A stretch of 64,000 nucleotides of DNA from Lactuca virosa (GCA_928212115.1 CAKMRJ010005523.1:96393466-96457465); one strand, 5' to 3'. Numbered from the stretch's first letter, positions 1-12,995 are shown. Notes: generated by a model not told the origin, from the sequence alone. Program-made: numbers and translations.

Positions 1-352
1 TAGGAATTTTTTGGATTTTTAGACTTAAACTTAGAATGCTAAGCGATGATTGTGAGATGAGTGTCTGTTATATTTAGGAAATATGCCTAAATAGACAGGA
101 GCACTAGCTTATTTTAGGAAAGATGCCTAAATTGATTTTATGTGCTAAATGGTTTATGATACTTTATATGTTATTATTTGATCGGATCTATGGTCTATTG
201 CCAACCGGATCTGGAAACTTTATGTGTTCAGATTTCTAAGCGTTCGCTTTCGGTATTAGAACTGGCATGTAACTTTTCGGAGAGACAAGGAGTATTTAAA
301 CGTCTATCATAAATAAAGATCTAAATTCGCCTGCTTTGGTGTATAGATCGAC

Positions 353-1563
353 ATAGAGAGAACCCAAAGAGGATTCGGAAACGCTAATGGAAACCCTATG
401 GTAATCAGCAACCTGTGATTGAGCGTGCACCAGAGGTAGCAGTTGTACCCGAGCCAATCACATTGGCAGGAGTACAAGCGATGGTAAAAATGATTTTGGA
501 TCATCAGATGGAAGAGACAAGGAATCTACTTCAACAAAATAAGGATGAACCTACTGTACCCATCGTACAACCTAAACTGAACATTGAATAGTCAAAGGAA
601 GGAAACTTTAGTCAGACTGTCAGTCAAGCTGAGCCACGTATGGTTGGAAGAAACCAGCACAATGGAGGGAATGATGGGCTTGGATGTAAGTACAAGGATT
701 TCATGGCATCCAAGCCACCGAGTCTTTCTGGAAGCCCAACACCAGTGGAAGTCGTGGATTGGATCTCCGAGATGGAGATGTTTGAAAGTTGTGACTGCAA
801 CAACAAACAGAAGACCGCTCTCGCGGTTACACTGTTAAAGACTGGGGTATTAATCTGGTGGAAGCTACTAGTTGATACCATTACCAAAGGAGAAGCTAGC
901 AAGATGTCTTGGGAAGACTATTTGGTGCAACTAAAAATGCAGTACTGCTCTGAGCAGGATCTACTGGAGATCAACAACGAGTTTCAGAACCTATAAAGGG
1001 AAGAATGAGCGTCACCGAGTATGCTGCAAGTTTTACGGAGAAAGTGAAGCTTGTTCCTTATTTAGTTCCAACTAAACTCTCCAAGGTCAATAAGTTTGCC
1101 AATGGATTACCAGCAGACTTTGGTCCAATAGTCCTTGAAAGTCGCCATCTGGGCAGCTAAGAATGTTGAGACCCATATAATGGAGAAGGGTCTGGAGAGA
1201 GCTGAGGTAGGAGAAAAACTGAAGTTTGATGGACCTTCAAGGTCTAACAAGAAAAGTAAATTCTCAAAGTCCGGCTCTAAAAAGTTTGTAGGATGAGGAG
1301 GTGAAGCAAGATGGTGTGATAAATGTAAAAAGAAACACTTTGGAAAATATGGCGAGGAGGTGACTTGTTTCAAGTGTGGAAAGACTGGCCATTACGCTAA
1401 TAAATGCACATTCAACAAGAAGGTGTGTTACGGGTGTAATGAAGAAGGGCATATTTCTAGGGACTGCCTGAAGAAGAAAGAGGCAGCAAGGCCTAATGTT
1501 CCGCCGAGACCAAAGGCAAGAGCATTCCTGATGACCCTGGAAGCAGCAAGGGATGAAAAAAGA
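353..1563 (+). pseudogene. gag remnant of element A
   Basis: This is the capsid/nucleocapsid reading frame, recognised by alignment with A2 gag: the shared stretch PEPITLAGVQAM near 445, then the KDFMASKPP and MDWISEME-like capsid block near 700-780. Two CCHC zinc knuckles of nucleocapsid type follow at 1,363-1,470 (CFKCGKTGHYANKC and CYGCNEEGHISRDC). The start codon appears to have mutated from ATG to ATA at 353-355, judged against A2. The frame is broken in several places, for example near 590, 995 and 1,295. The junction to protease near 1,563 reads straight through with no intron, unlike elements C and D. Confidence 0.8.
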
Positions 1564-4500
1564 TGTCGCTTCGGGTACCTTTCTTGTAAATGGATTTCCT
1601 GCCAATATATTATTTGATTCTTGAGCAAATTACTTCTTTATATCGCATAAATTTGGTGGAAGACTAGCATTGCTTGCAGATAAACTTGATAATGCTCTAG
1701 TTGTAGAAGTTGTCGTGGCAAATTCATACTTGTTAGCGATTGCATTAAAAACAAAGTCATCGATTTGAACGGGAATAAATTCCACGAGGAGTTGTTGCCC
1801 ATTGAGTTAAACGGTTTCGACATTGTACTAGGAATGGATTGGCTTAGTGCAAACGGTCCTGAGATCATTTCCCTGATGAAAGCCAGAAAATGTTTGTCCA
1901 AAGGATGCACATCATACTTGGCATTTTTGATCGATGCAAAGAGGGAGAAGAAATAGATACAAAGAATACCAGTGGTGTGTAACTATCCGGAAGTCATTCC
2001 TGAAGATCTTCCTGGATTGCCCCCTGATAAACAAGTATAGTTTCGAATAGACTTGTTGCCAGGATCGATGCCAATAGCGAAAGCACCATACCGATTAGCA
2101 CCAACAGAGATGAAGGAGCTTATGATGCAACTTTAGGATTTTTTGAACAAAGGTTTCATTAGACCTAGTTTCATCACCTTGGGGAGCTCGGTGTTATTTG
2201 TAAAGAAGAAGAATGAGAGCATGAGGATGTGCATAGACTATAGAGAGGTGAACAAGGCAACGATGAAAAACAAGTATCCATTGCCAAGGATTGATGACAT
2301 GTTCGATCAACTGCAAGGTTCGAGCTATTTCTCAAAGATCGATCTTAGGTCAGGATATCATCAGTAGAAGGTGAGAGAGCAAGATATTAAGAAGACCGCC
2401 TTCAGAACGAGATACGGACACTATGAGTTCTTGTTTATGTCATTTAGACTAACCAATGCTCCAGCAGCATTTATGGATTTGATGAATAGGGTTTGTAAAC
2501 CATTCCTCGATAAATCCATAATAGTGTTCATAGATGACATTCTGAATTACTCAAAGATCCAGCAGGAGCATGGCAAGCACCTGCGAGAAGTATTAGAAGT
2601 TTTGAAGAAGGAGAAGTTGTATGCAAAGTTATCCAAATGTGATTTTTGGATTCGATAAGTCCAATTTTGGGGTCATGTGGTTAACCAGAAAGGGATAATG
2701 GTTGATCCAGCAAAGATCGAAGCACCGATGAAATGGGAACGACCAAAAAGTCTCACTGAAATTCATAGTTTTCTGGGATTAGCTGGATATTACCGATGAT
2801 TTATCGAGAAGAACTACCCCACTCATGATCTGGAGTTGGTAGCAGTAGTATCAGGGGCGGACGCAAGATTTTACAGTAGGGGTTGCACGGGAGAGTTAGG
2901 GGTTGCACGGTAGTAGAAAAAATAAAATTTTCGAAAGTTTTCGAAAAATTTTCCACTGCGGCCGGAAAAGTTAGAGGTTGTCGGTGCAACCGTGGACCAC
3001 CCCTAGGTCCGCCCCTGAGTAATATTCGCATTAAAGATATGGAGGCATTATCTTTATGGCACAAAGTGCAAACTCTTTAACGATCATAAAAGTCTCCAGT
3101 ATCTCTTTGATCAAAAGGAATTGAAAATGAGACAACGACGTTAGATAGAGTTGCTCAAAGATTACAACTGAGATACTTTACCACCCTGGTAAAGAAAATG
3201 TCGTAGATAATGCTCTAAGTCGAAAACTAAACCTGGAAAGAAGGAGGCCAAGAGCATTAAGAATAGAAGTTGTCTCAACTATTATGGAAAGCATCAAGAA
3301 AGCTCAGGAAAAAGCTTTGGAGAAAAATGACTGAAAGGAAGAACGGTTAGGCAAAACGTTGGTATTTGGTACAAATAGTCAAGGATAAAAGGTATTCCAA
3401 GATAGGATTTGGGTACCTAAGATGGGAGTAATAAGAGATCTTATGATGAAAGAAACTCACAAGACCATGTACTCAATTCATCCCGGCAGCACTAAGATGT
3501 ATAGGGATCTGAAACCTTACTACTGGTGGCCGACGATAAAGCTCGATGTTGCAAAGTATGTGGCAGAGTGTGTAACATGAGCGAGAGTTAAAGCACAACA
3601 TCAAAAAGTGTATGGGAGTTTAGAACCTTTACATGTACCCATGGGTAAATTGGAAGACGTCACCATAGATTTTGTGACTAAACTACCCAGGACGAAGAAC
3701 AGTCATAACATGATTTGGATAGTCGTGGATCGGTTCACAAAGAGTGCACACTTCATAGCAGCCAATGAGAGATGGTCTATGGATAAGCTTGCAAATGCTT
3801 ACGTGAAGGAGATAGTAAGACTTCACGGTGTTCCCTTAACGATTGTATCGGATCGTGACAGTCGCTTCACATCAAGATTTTGGAAAAGTCTACAAGAGGA
3901 AATGGGTACGAAGTTGTGTTTAAGTACTCCGCAGACTGATGATTAGAGCGAAAGGAAGATTCAAACACTGGAAGATATGTTAAGAGCATGTACCTTAGAA
4001 TTTCAAGGTAACTGGGATAAGCATTTACCCCTGGTAGAGTTTTCCCACAACAATAGTTACCACTCGATCATTAAGATGGCACCTTATCAAGCCTTGTATG
4101 GACAAAAGTGTCGTACGCTGTCTTGTTGGCTTGAGGCTGGAGAGAAGCAGTTTATGGGCCCCGAAATAGTTTGTCACACTGCTGAAAAGCTAAAAGTGAT
4201 TAGAGAAAAGATGTTAGCAACTCAGGATTACCAAAAGAGCTATGCTGACAAGAAGCAAAGACCAATGATATTCGAAGTTGGAGATTCGGTGTTGCTCAAA
4301 GTCTCACCATGGAAGGGACTTATAAGATTTAGAAAGAGAGGAAAGTTGAGTCCAAGATTTATTAGACCATTCAAATTTCTTCAGAGGATTGGGAACCAAG
4401 CTTACAAGCTGGAATTTATAGAAGAACTACATGGTATTCATAACACTTTCCATGTATGTTATTTGAGGAAGTTCACGGGAGAACTTCCCGATATAATTCC

Positions 4501-4702
4501 ACTTTCGGAGTTAAGGATTGATGAATATAAGAGGTTAATCAAAGAGCCTGAAGCAATTGATGACCGTAAGACAAAGAAGTTGCGATGCAATATGGTTGAA
4601 CTAGTTCTTGTGCGATGGAAACATACAAATGGGCCGAACCTCACCTGGGAAACAGAAAGTGACATGATGAGTCGCTATCCACATATGTTTGTTGATGCAT
4701 GA
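1564..4702 (+). pseudogene. pol remnant of element A (PR-RT-RH-INT)
   Basis: The protease motif LFDS is followed at once by a stop near 1,621. Reverse transcriptase follows at about 2,040-2,800, with YPLPRIDDMFDQL, the FIDDIL catalytic motif near 2,530 and GLAGYY near 2,775. Most of the N-terminal half of RNase H is missing: sequence jumps from the end of RT to the NYPTHDLEL block at about 2,815. RNase H resumes after the MITE at 3,018. Integrase covers about 3,440-4,500, with the IVVDRFTKSAHF, SDRDSRF and degenerate DDE region. The C-terminal part ends PNLTWETE and SRYPHMF, resembling a chromodomain tail. In-frame stops occur near 2,036, 2,135, 2,366, 2,657 and 2,797. Confidence 0.88.
2852..3017. 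mobile_element. hAT-type MITE, 166 bp, inside element A RNase H
   Basis: The segment starts CAGGGGCGGAC and ends with its reverse complement, GTCCGCCCCTG. It is flanked by 8-bp near-identical direct repeats, AGTAGTAT (2,844-2,851) and AGTAATAT (3,018-3,025). An 8-bp duplication with CAGGG-type ends is typical of hAT elements. Removing it reconnects the RNase H reading of element A. It has no coding capacity. Confidence 0.85.
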
Positions 4703-4736
4703 TTCCGGGACGGAATCATCCTAAGGAGGAGAGAAT
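4699..4736 (+). other. Pre-PPT hairpin and polypurine tract of element A
   Basis: A perfect 9-bp stem (ATGATTCCG with CGGAATCAT, 3-nt loop GGA) occupies 4,699-4,719. It overlaps the last codons and stop of pol and is followed by a purine-rich tract, AAGGAGGAGAGAAT, that directly precedes the LTR start TGTAACG. The tract would prime plus-strand DNA synthesis. Equivalent hairpins occur in A2, B, C and D. Confidence 0.75.
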
Positions 4737-5007
4737 TGTAACGTCCGCGTTTCTGGATAAGCATTATTATGATGATGTAATAGTTAGGGTCAACAATTTT
4801 AACCTATTTTGAAGTAATAAAGAAGAATTATTTGAGTATTATGTGATTTATGTGATTTATGTGCACATATGTGCTTATAACGATATCATAAAATAATAAT
4901 AAAAATATGCGTCAAAAATAAAATAATAGATAGACCCGATATCTATGAATAAAGTTGAAGTAGTCGTAACAAGGATTCCGGAGATATAAAGAACGCTGAA
5001 ATCTGAC
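4737..5007 (+). repeat. Element A 3' LTR, 5' part
   Basis: The segment begins TGTAACGTCCGC immediately after the polypurine tract. Bases 4,775-4,860 (AGTTAGGGTCAACAATTTTAACC and onward) align with the start of the A2 LTR read on the opposite strand at 7,440-7,370, so A and A2 belong to one family. The LTR is cut at about 5,007, where sequence of the opposite-strand A2 LTR begins. The probable continuation is 14,378-15,996. Confidence 0.7.
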
Positions 5008-5449
5008 TTCAGAGTACCTCTTTTAAAAAAAGTGTTGCGGAATTTGTTCCCAGAAAAACATGATAAATACGTTATCAAATCATTTCCGAAGAAATGTATT
5101 TTATTCATTTTAAAACATTTGGGATGTCATCGTCAATACATAAACATAAGCATAAACAGAACTTACATTTATTTTCACTAGTGATCTACATCTCTTTAAT
5201 CTCTCAGTGTAATGTAACTTCATATCGACACCTGCGATACAAATAAGCTTGAGTGGGCCAGGTTGGGAAACCTGGTGAGTACATAGGGGTTTCAATCCCA
5301 CAATGTTATATCATATATATAATTTAGAACTCACAAAATATACAATTTCCCCATATTTATAATCAACTCTTACCCCACCCCGTCAATCCTCACAACGAGA
5401 CTATCCATAACTCTCGGACCTTAAATTTTACCTCTTACTCCCAGATCTA

Positions 5450-5710
5450 ATCCATGTTCTCGGATCAATAATTGTGTCCATTCCATACTCTCGGATTAGG
5501 GACATATGTCTACATCTAAATCTATACTCCCGGATTAATGACGGATAACTATGTCCTGTCCATACTCCCGGACTAAGGACAACTGACTATGTCTTAATCC
5601 ATACTCCCGGATTAATGACATTTGACTATGTCCAATCCATACTCTCGGACTAGGGACAATGACCATGTTTAATCCATTCTCCCGGATCAATGACATATAT
5701 TAAAGTTCTA
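5450..5710 (-). repeat. Tandem repeat of about 50 bp in A2 LTR, about six units
   Basis: Units read on the + strand share the core CCATACTCCCGGATTAATGA followed by a variable ACTATGTC block. Example positions are about 5,485, 5,530, 5,575, 5,622 and 5,670. Units differ by several substitutions. The same array begins again at about 13,900-14,085 in the 5' LTR. Confidence 0.75.
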
Positions 5711-6523
5711 TTCTCTGAGTATAACTCACTCATACTCGTAAGAAGATACTGCCCAATCTTCCTCATAATTAATTTAGGTTTACTCTTTATCCTAAATCAT
5801 CATATATAATCAGGTATGTTCTTTAACACGTATTTCAGGCAACATCAAATAACTCGCACAAAAACATATATTTAATACTTCAATCAATACTTGTATTAAA
5901 ATCATGTTCAGGAAAGGGACTATGCACTCACTTGTTAAAGTGATGATTCCAAACTCGGGCAGCGCTTCGCTTCTCACGATTCTATTTTCCTTCGACGAAA
6001 CCTAGCATTATTATTGCTAACTTTTAGTCTAATCTTTATTGCGACTAATTATTAGTCTAGATTCATCATTAACTCAGAGCCTACTTCATGATCTATCAAG
6101 TAAGGATCAGCCGGGCAGGACAGTTGGCAGGCAGGACCATTTCGGCATATAGCTTTTCTGAAATCCAACAACCAAACCCAATGTGACCATTCTAGACACC
6201 TCTCCCGTAAGTAGATCAATCAATATAACGACTTTGAATCACTGATAAACCTTATTTATAGGTTTATAATAACGATATTATAAGTTATATTTAAAGTAAG
6301 GTATCATAACTTACTTAGCTAGGAGTCGGGCTCTGCAGGGACAGAACTTCGTCGCTGAATCTTTCTAAGAAAGATTCTTGCAGCGTTTCAGCGCTCACCT
6401 TACTATACTATAAACTACAGAAAGAGAAGTCGAATCACGAGGGACCGAAATGATCGGGGGATAAGAAGAGAAATACTCTTGAATCAAGAAAATTGTGCAA
6501 GAAATATGAGAGCTAGAGGCTCT

Positions 6524-6531
6524 TATTTATA
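6524..6531 (-). promoter_or_regulatory. Candidate TATA box of A2 LTR
   Basis: The - strand reads CACTATAAATAAGAGCCTC, a good plant TATA context. The aligned position in the + strand LTR at 14,474 also has TATAAATAGAGGC. The 5' LTR of A2 lacks this segment. Confidence 0.6.
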
Positions 6532-7189
6532 GTGATTTAATTTTCAAAAACTACCCTCCATAGTTACTTAATGGCCTTATAGTTATATAAATGACTAAAC
6601 ACCCCTTTATAATACTATTTTAAATAGATTTAATGATATTTGTACTAAACTAATGTCGAAAGTACTCAACACTAGTCTTATAACGACCGTATCGTCAATA
6701 CCTTTCTAACGATATATACATATGTATATATATGTATACGTATATATGATTTACACTTTATTTTAATACGTAAATGTGCTATTAAAAATTATAACTCGTT
6801 CATACGAACTCCGTTTTTGACGTTCATTATATCCACGCGTAGCTATTGACGATATCTACAACTTTCGTTTAGACTCCGTCGGCTAATTTTGAATATATAT
6901 TTTTGTCCATTTTTTTATAAAATTAAATGATTTTGCTAAAATCATAACTCTCTCGTACGGACTCCGTTTTTGGCATTCGTTTTCTCAAAATTCCTATTTT
7001 AAGGAGTACTACGATTTTCATTTTGGTCGCATTAGCTAAAAGTCAATCATTCTCTTCGTAGATTTTTACGTCATACATTCGTTGTGCGCGGCTGACTTTT
7101 ATATCATATAAAAATCATATCTAATTCATACAGATTCGGATTTCGACGATATTTATATTTTCGGGATCGGGACGATGTATACTTCCTAA

Positions 7190-7297
<108 letters not shown>

Positions 7298-7542
7298 GGC
7301 GCACTTATTTTTACGATTTACGGACGATTCGACTGATTTTTCCTATTTTATTATATTATAATAATCATGAAGCATATAATATTCAAAATAATTATTCTTT
7401 ATTACATCGAATAGGTTACAATTGTTAACCCTAACTATTACTTTGGTTAAGATTATTTATCCTACATAATCTTCTATATAAAAAAACCATTTTTAACGCT
7501 TATTATATTTTGATTGACTAGCCCGAATATGCGGGCGTTACA

Positions 7543-7582
7543 ATTATCTCCCCCTTAGGATGATTTACGTCCCGGAATCATC
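7543..7582 (-). other. Polypurine tract and pre-PPT hairpin of A2
   Basis: The - strand reads AAGGGGGAGATAAT followed by the LTR start TGTAACGCC. Just upstream (7,559-7,582) is an imperfect hairpin. The outer seven pairs, GATGATT with AATCATC, are intact, while the inner pairs that are perfect in element A carry a mismatch and an extra base. Confidence 0.7.
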
Positions 7583-8507
7583 AACAAAACAGGGCTTGTA
7601 TAATGACTCCATACTCTATCTCTTCATCCTAGGTAATAATCGTAACTTCTATATTCCTTCGAATCAGTATCTATCTCTTAGACTTATTGGCTGCAAGTAG
7701 TACTCAATCGTGCACCCACTCTCTATCTCACGTTAGTCTTCTAATGATGACCTTTGAGTCACAATCTCGATTCTTTATTGGAAACTCCTTCTTCTTAAAA
7801 AACTTAAGATAAGTTCTTTGATTACCACCATGGACCAATGGGTCATGTTCTAATGACCTCTCATTGTATGATGCGACGCTTAGACTCAGGTCTTTTAGAG
7901 TCAAATTCCAGACTTGAAGACAACTTCCTTCATGCTCTAATGTGATATAATCACATTCTAACATGTAGCACTTCTAGCTACAAGCTCTTACAATGATCGT
8001 GATACTTCTATTGATCGCTTTGATTTTACTTCAATTGTGTGGCTTAAGTCAGATGCTACATCGATCTTGGTTCTCTGAACCATGTAACATACTCATCTTA
8101 GTCGGACTCGATTTGATATGACCACCAGGGTCGAAATGACAATCATTTTCTTAATCATTACCGAAACAATGGTAATGACATACATGAACAAAACGGAATC
8201 AATTACTAGTTTCTTGGTAACCTTGTGACTTTCCCTGATCCAAGTGTGATTCATGTGCTTCCGGTAGTATAGGCCTCTACTACCATTCACACCTACTCAT
8301 ACTCGTCCCAAGTATTGTCTCACAGTTTTCCAATTCACCATACAAGAAAATCACATAACACACCAGATAACAAAACCAAGGTTTATATTACTTCTTGAAA
8401 CGATTACACAGATTTTCAAGTTCAACCTATACTATGCCTCTAATAGGCTACGCCTCCTGATACTATCTGCATGGCTACTTCACAACTTGATTTTCGGGTA
8501 TCAACCC
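7583..8507 (-). other. A2 post-gag region with no recognisable pol
   Basis: This 0.9-kb stretch lies between the end of gag and the polypurine tract. I see none of the protease, RT, RNase H or integrase motifs that A shows at the equivalent place. Short open frames, such as 7,728-7,964, match nothing I recognise. It may be what remains after a large deletion or a sequence acquired by a non-autonomous lineage. Confidence 0.6.
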
Positions 8508-9435
8508 TCATTCCTGATTCCTTGCATTGTCAACTGCTTCGTCAAGGATCATATGGAATGCTTTTGCCTTCGGTTTTGGTGGTGCATTTAGCTTTGCGGC
8601 TTCTTCTTTTCTTGGGCAGTCTTGCTTAAAGTGTCCTTCCTCACCACACTTAAAGCAGACTTCTCTCTTGGTGGTGCATTCGTTGGCATAATGACCAGTC
8701 TTCCCGCATTTGAAGCAGGTCATTTCTTTAGATCATCTCCCAATGTGCTTCCTTCTGCACTTGTCACACCATTGTGCTCCTTCCCCAGACTTAGAGAATT
8801 TTCTCTTCTTGTCGGACCTTGTGGATCCTTCAAACTTTCTCTTATCGCCAACTTCAACCTTGATGGCGTCTCTTCCCTTGATCATATCTTCAACAGACTT
8901 GGCAGCCCAGATAGTTGCCTCTAGAGTAGGTGCCTGACGTACCGGCACCGCATACTCCCAGGGAAGTCCCTTTGCGTACTTGTCGACTTTTGTCGGCTCG
9001 TCTGGGACAAGGCGCAAAGCAAACTCCATTTTGTCCGTGAAGTTTTTGGTGTATTCATCGATGGACATGCTTCCTTTCTTCAAAGTTAGGAATTGGTTCT
9101 CTAGCTCGAGCAGGTTTTGGGCTGAGCAGTACTTGCGCTTGAATTGCACCAAAAACTCTGCCCAAGTCAGTTGCAGGGGTTCATTGGGGCTTAGAATCTT
9201 CCCCAGGGTGTTCCACCAGCGAACAACGCCTCCTCTGAACTGACGTACTGCAAACGTGGTTTGTAGCTTGCCTTTGCAACCACATGTCATGAAGGCTAAT
9301 TCCATCTCCGAGATCCAATCCATGACTCCGATCGGATCTTCCTTCCCAGTGAAAGTCGATGGCTTGCAAGTTAGAAAATCTTTGTACTTGCATCCATTCC
9401 TCTCGACTCCGTCATCTTGATTGTTCCTCCTAATC
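8508..9435 (-). pseudogene. A2 gag, C-terminal part
   Basis: The capsid domain, with the MDWISEMELAF, WW and FKRKYCS blocks, lies at about 8,740-9,400. Two CCHC knuckles follow (CFKCGKTGHYANEC and CFKCGEEGHFKQDC, 8,640-8,720). An in-frame stop separates capsid from nucleocapsid near 8,733. The upstream part of the frame is cut at 9,435 by solo LTR F and resumes at 12,712. Gag would form the particle and bind RNA. Retention of gag without pol suggests a parasite that borrowed enzymes from relatives such as A. Confidence 0.8.
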
Positions 9436-10776
9436 TGTCACACCCCCGAACCAGACGGCGGAAACGTCTGAGGGCTCGCGTGACTTAAATTGAAATATCA
9501 TCACAATGAATATACATGAAACATAACATAAACATCACCATGCATTAATACATTACAACTGACCTTGTTCACATCAATTACATTGTCTAAATATTACATA
9601 TCCATAGTATAAATTGTTTGAGAGTTTTCAAAACATAACATCCTAACACACTTGGTATTGTTCTTCAGCTTATCTGTTACCTGAGAATACAAGTTATTTT
9701 GAAAACGTCAACATATATAATGTTGGTGAGTTCATAAGCAGGTTTGATATGAAAATATTTTGTATAGTTTGTAAAACCCAGAAAATTCGATATTTTCTGA
9801 AACGGCAATTGCTTATACAATAGGTGTGATGATCCATAAGTATATGCGTGAATGATTTCAAAACGTGTAAAAATTATATGTTTCTCATGATAAATTCTTG
9901 CATTATAGTTATTGAAAGTACAAGTGAATAATGTTGTTTCCCCGGAAAACCCGATGTTTTCCGATAAAATAGTATGATCGTTTTGTATTATTGTATCGTC
10001 ACAACGAATGAATATGATTTCCCATGATTACTTAGATGGTATTGGATCTCTATGTGAGTCGTTATAACCATGCATAATAATGACTAGTTCGTCTGTCTTG
10101 GCATTCTAGCGAACGCCGGAATTGATTTTAAGATTTTGTCACCCTAGACTGGCCGAGTCTAACTGTAGCGAACAGCTTAGGTGTGGGGGAGTCACCCCCG
10201 TATAGATCTATACACAAACTCTCGCTCTCCCTCCAGGAGACTTTGATTATAACTACAGACTACGACCGACACTTATTGGTGTCGCCTGTTATTACTCACT
10301 TAATCCAAATGAATTCGAATAACCTTGATTAACTACCTGATTTTTGTTTACTTGAATAGAAGGTAAGCCTAACAGACGAAGAGAAGAGGACTACGAGGCC
10401 CTACTAATCACGTATGTTATTTAAGACTGTCGAGTATACGAAGGACGCGTTAGCCCATTTCGCATATGATTTATTTGGACCTTACTAGCAATGCTAATGG
10501 GCCACTGAGGCCCAATAACATGTAAAAGCCATTGAGGGTCCCTTAGGCATGTAATTGGGTCACAGGATGCCCAATAAACATGTGTGATTATATCGGGCCC
10601 AATAAACATGATATTGGGCCACAAATGCCCAATAGCACGTAAAGAAGGTATTTGAGCCCAACTTTTGAATCGCGTATGTTTTATCGAGTTTGAGTTTGTA
10701 TTGTTGGTATTCGTGGTATGTTAAATGTTTATTCGCAATAACGAAATATTTAACGTTTAATTTATAACGAAGTTTT

Positions 10777-10815
<39 letters not shown>

Positions 10816-12706
10816 AAAAACTATGCGTTATAAACTTGCTATTTTTAACCCCAAAAGTTATGGTCGTTTTAATTTCTCCCAAAAACATTTAGATTAACCA
10901 TTGTGACACTTTTTTCTATAAAATGACAGTTTTAGTCCCTTTTTATGAAAATTAACATTTTTGATCCTTAAACCATTTTTATTGACATTTTCCACCCAAA
11001 CTTTATTTGAATAGAAATTTTTGCCCAAAACTATTGCATTTGTCATTTCCAGCCTTTATTTGTAAAAATTTTACATTTTTGGCCCAAATTCCGTAAGTTT
11101 TACAATTTTGACCCCAAAATCAAAAACTTTGCATTTTTAGTCCAAATTTGGTAATAAACTCATTTTTAACCCCTGAAAAAGTTTATTTACATTTTAGACC
11201 CATAGTTTGTTAAGTTTTCCAATTCAGCCCCTCTAAATCTCATTTTTTCGCAACTTTGGGCCCAAAACCCAGTAGGCCCACTTTTAAGCCCATTAAGCTA
11301 AAATTTATGTTTTTGACCCTTTGAAAAGTGTTATTTTCATAAAAATCAGCTTTTAAACAAATAAACAACTTATAACACCTCATAAAACCGACAAATTACA
11401 ATTTATACCCAATCTTTGTTATTTTTGCAAAAATGACACTTGTAAGGTTCTTTTGGTTTTGTTTTTCACTTTTTAAACTTAAAGACCCTTAGATCCATGA
11501 TGTATGTTGTTTATTATGTTTTTGTTTATGATTCTTTCACCCTTTTTGCTATAGATCTCGAAATATAACAAATATTACATATTATCACAACCAAAAACTA
11601 AAGAAATCACATGTAGCATGCAAACACACATAGATCATTACATAATACTTGTATTCTCCCCCCAAAAACAAGTAAAAACCGAAAACAAGGGGGTATAAAC
11701 TCACCTTTGCTTGTTGTTGTCGGTTTTGAAGAAAGAAATGGAGGAGTTTGATCCTAGTAAGCCTTCTTGGGTGGATCTCGAACTTAGAGTTTTCTAGGAT
11801 GATGATCATGAGTTTGTGTGAGTTTAGAAGAGATTCTTGATGAAATAAAGAGACTAGATTATGGATCCAAGCATCAACTTACCTAGGATGATGATTCTTG
11901 TGGAAGAACCTTCTTGAAATGTTCCAAGATCTCGAAAATTTGAATGGAGAAGAAGAAGCTTTTCTAGAGAGATTGTGTTTGAAAGAAGTTGATGAAATGT
12001 ATGTGTGTGTGTGTGTTGTGATCTTCGGCCGTGAGTAATAAGAAGAAGGAGAAGAGAGAGATGAGTGCATGGAAACATGAGATTTGTCTAGTTGTTTGTT
12101 GGATAATCCCATAATTAACCCCTAAACAACAATGAGGTGTCATGGCCATTTATTCATTTCGTTTCCTTTTTTTTTCTACTTGTGCCGAGAGGGGGTAAAG
12201 GAAAAGAATGGTTTGGGTCTTTTGTGCTTGCGTCCATAATATGAGGCCCAATTTGATGGTTTTCGGCCCATTGGGCCTTTAGAGTAGTTCACGGCCCAAA
12301 TCTTGCATAAAAGAATGGATTTGAGTCCATTAAGGCTAATTGGATTTGTTATGGCTCAATAAGGCCCATTAAAGGTAAACTAGTCCATTTTAGACTTATA
12401 AGGCCCAAAAAGGTTAAGTCTCATGAGATTTGGTCCAATGAGAGCCCATTTAAGAGTTCTAAGCCCAAAATAGTCAAATTGGAAGTTTATTGGCCCATTA
12501 GGCCCAATAAGGAAATCCTAGTCCATATTGGACTTAAACCGGGATTTTTAGGGTTTCCAACCTTTTGTTAACTATTTGAGTGTTTGTATAGGGTGTTTGA
12601 TGGAATTTTGTTGTCATTGAATAAGCATCATACATGCTTTCAAGTTTTAGTTACAATGTTATCCTTGTTAAATGTTTACAAAGCATTAGAATTCCTAGTT
12701 GTGACA
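9436..12706 (-). mobile_element. Solo LTR F (3.27 kb) with TAATC target duplication
   Basis: On the + strand the segment begins TGTCACACCC and ends GTTGTGACA, the TG...CA ends of an LTR in - orientation. It is flanked by TAATC at 9,431-9,435 and at 12,707-12,711, a perfect 5-bp duplication. There is no internal region, so it is what remains after recombination between two LTRs. Blocks at 9,680-9,750 and 10,190-10,250 resemble parts of the E LTR (50,860-50,930 and 51,430-51,490), so F belongs to a related family. It also holds an AT microsatellite (10,780-10,812) and many scattered TTTTNACCCC-like and GGCCCA motifs. It splits A2 gag. Confidence 0.92.
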
Positions 12707-12995
12707 TAATCACCGGTGGATTAGCTTGACCAATGGTCTTGCTGTTGTTCCCTTCCTCAGACTGCTCGTTATTCAGCTCGGGTTGTTCATTAGGCACCGT
12801 AAGTTCCTCTCAATTTTTTTGAAGTAAACGCCTTGTTTCCTCCATTTGACGATCCAGCATCATCTGGATCAACGCTTGCACTCCGGCCACCGTGATTGGC
12901 TCAAGAGCGGCTACTACAACAGGTATTTGCTCAATCACTGGTGGTTGATTCATGTTTCCATTTGCGTTCCTGACTCCACTTCGGGTTCTTGCCAT
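12707..12995 (-). pseudogene. A2 gag, N-terminal part
   Basis: The frame starts with ATG at 12,995 (MARTRSGVRNANGN) and reads 61 codons before a stop. It contains LEPITVAGVQALIQMML, which matches element A gag at 445-500. It continues into the part at 8,508-9,435 once solo LTR F and its duplication are discounted. Confidence 0.78.

Larger units (their letters stand above)
1..4736 (+). mobile_element. Element A: decayed Ty3/gypsy retrotransposon, internal region
   Basis: The segment reads leader, gag, protease, reverse transcriptase, RNase H, integrase and polypurine tract, the Ty3/gypsy order. The window opens just inside the leader: bases 20-60 match the sequence that follows the primer-binding site of the related element A2 (13,320-13,380, opposite strand), so the 5' LTR lies just outside. 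Coding is broken by many stops and frameshifts, part of RNase H is deleted and a MITE is inserted. The end of integrase looks like a chromodomain-type tail, which suggests a chromovirus (Tekay/Del-like). That clade assignment is an inference. The copy cannot make its own proteins. Confidence 0.9.
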
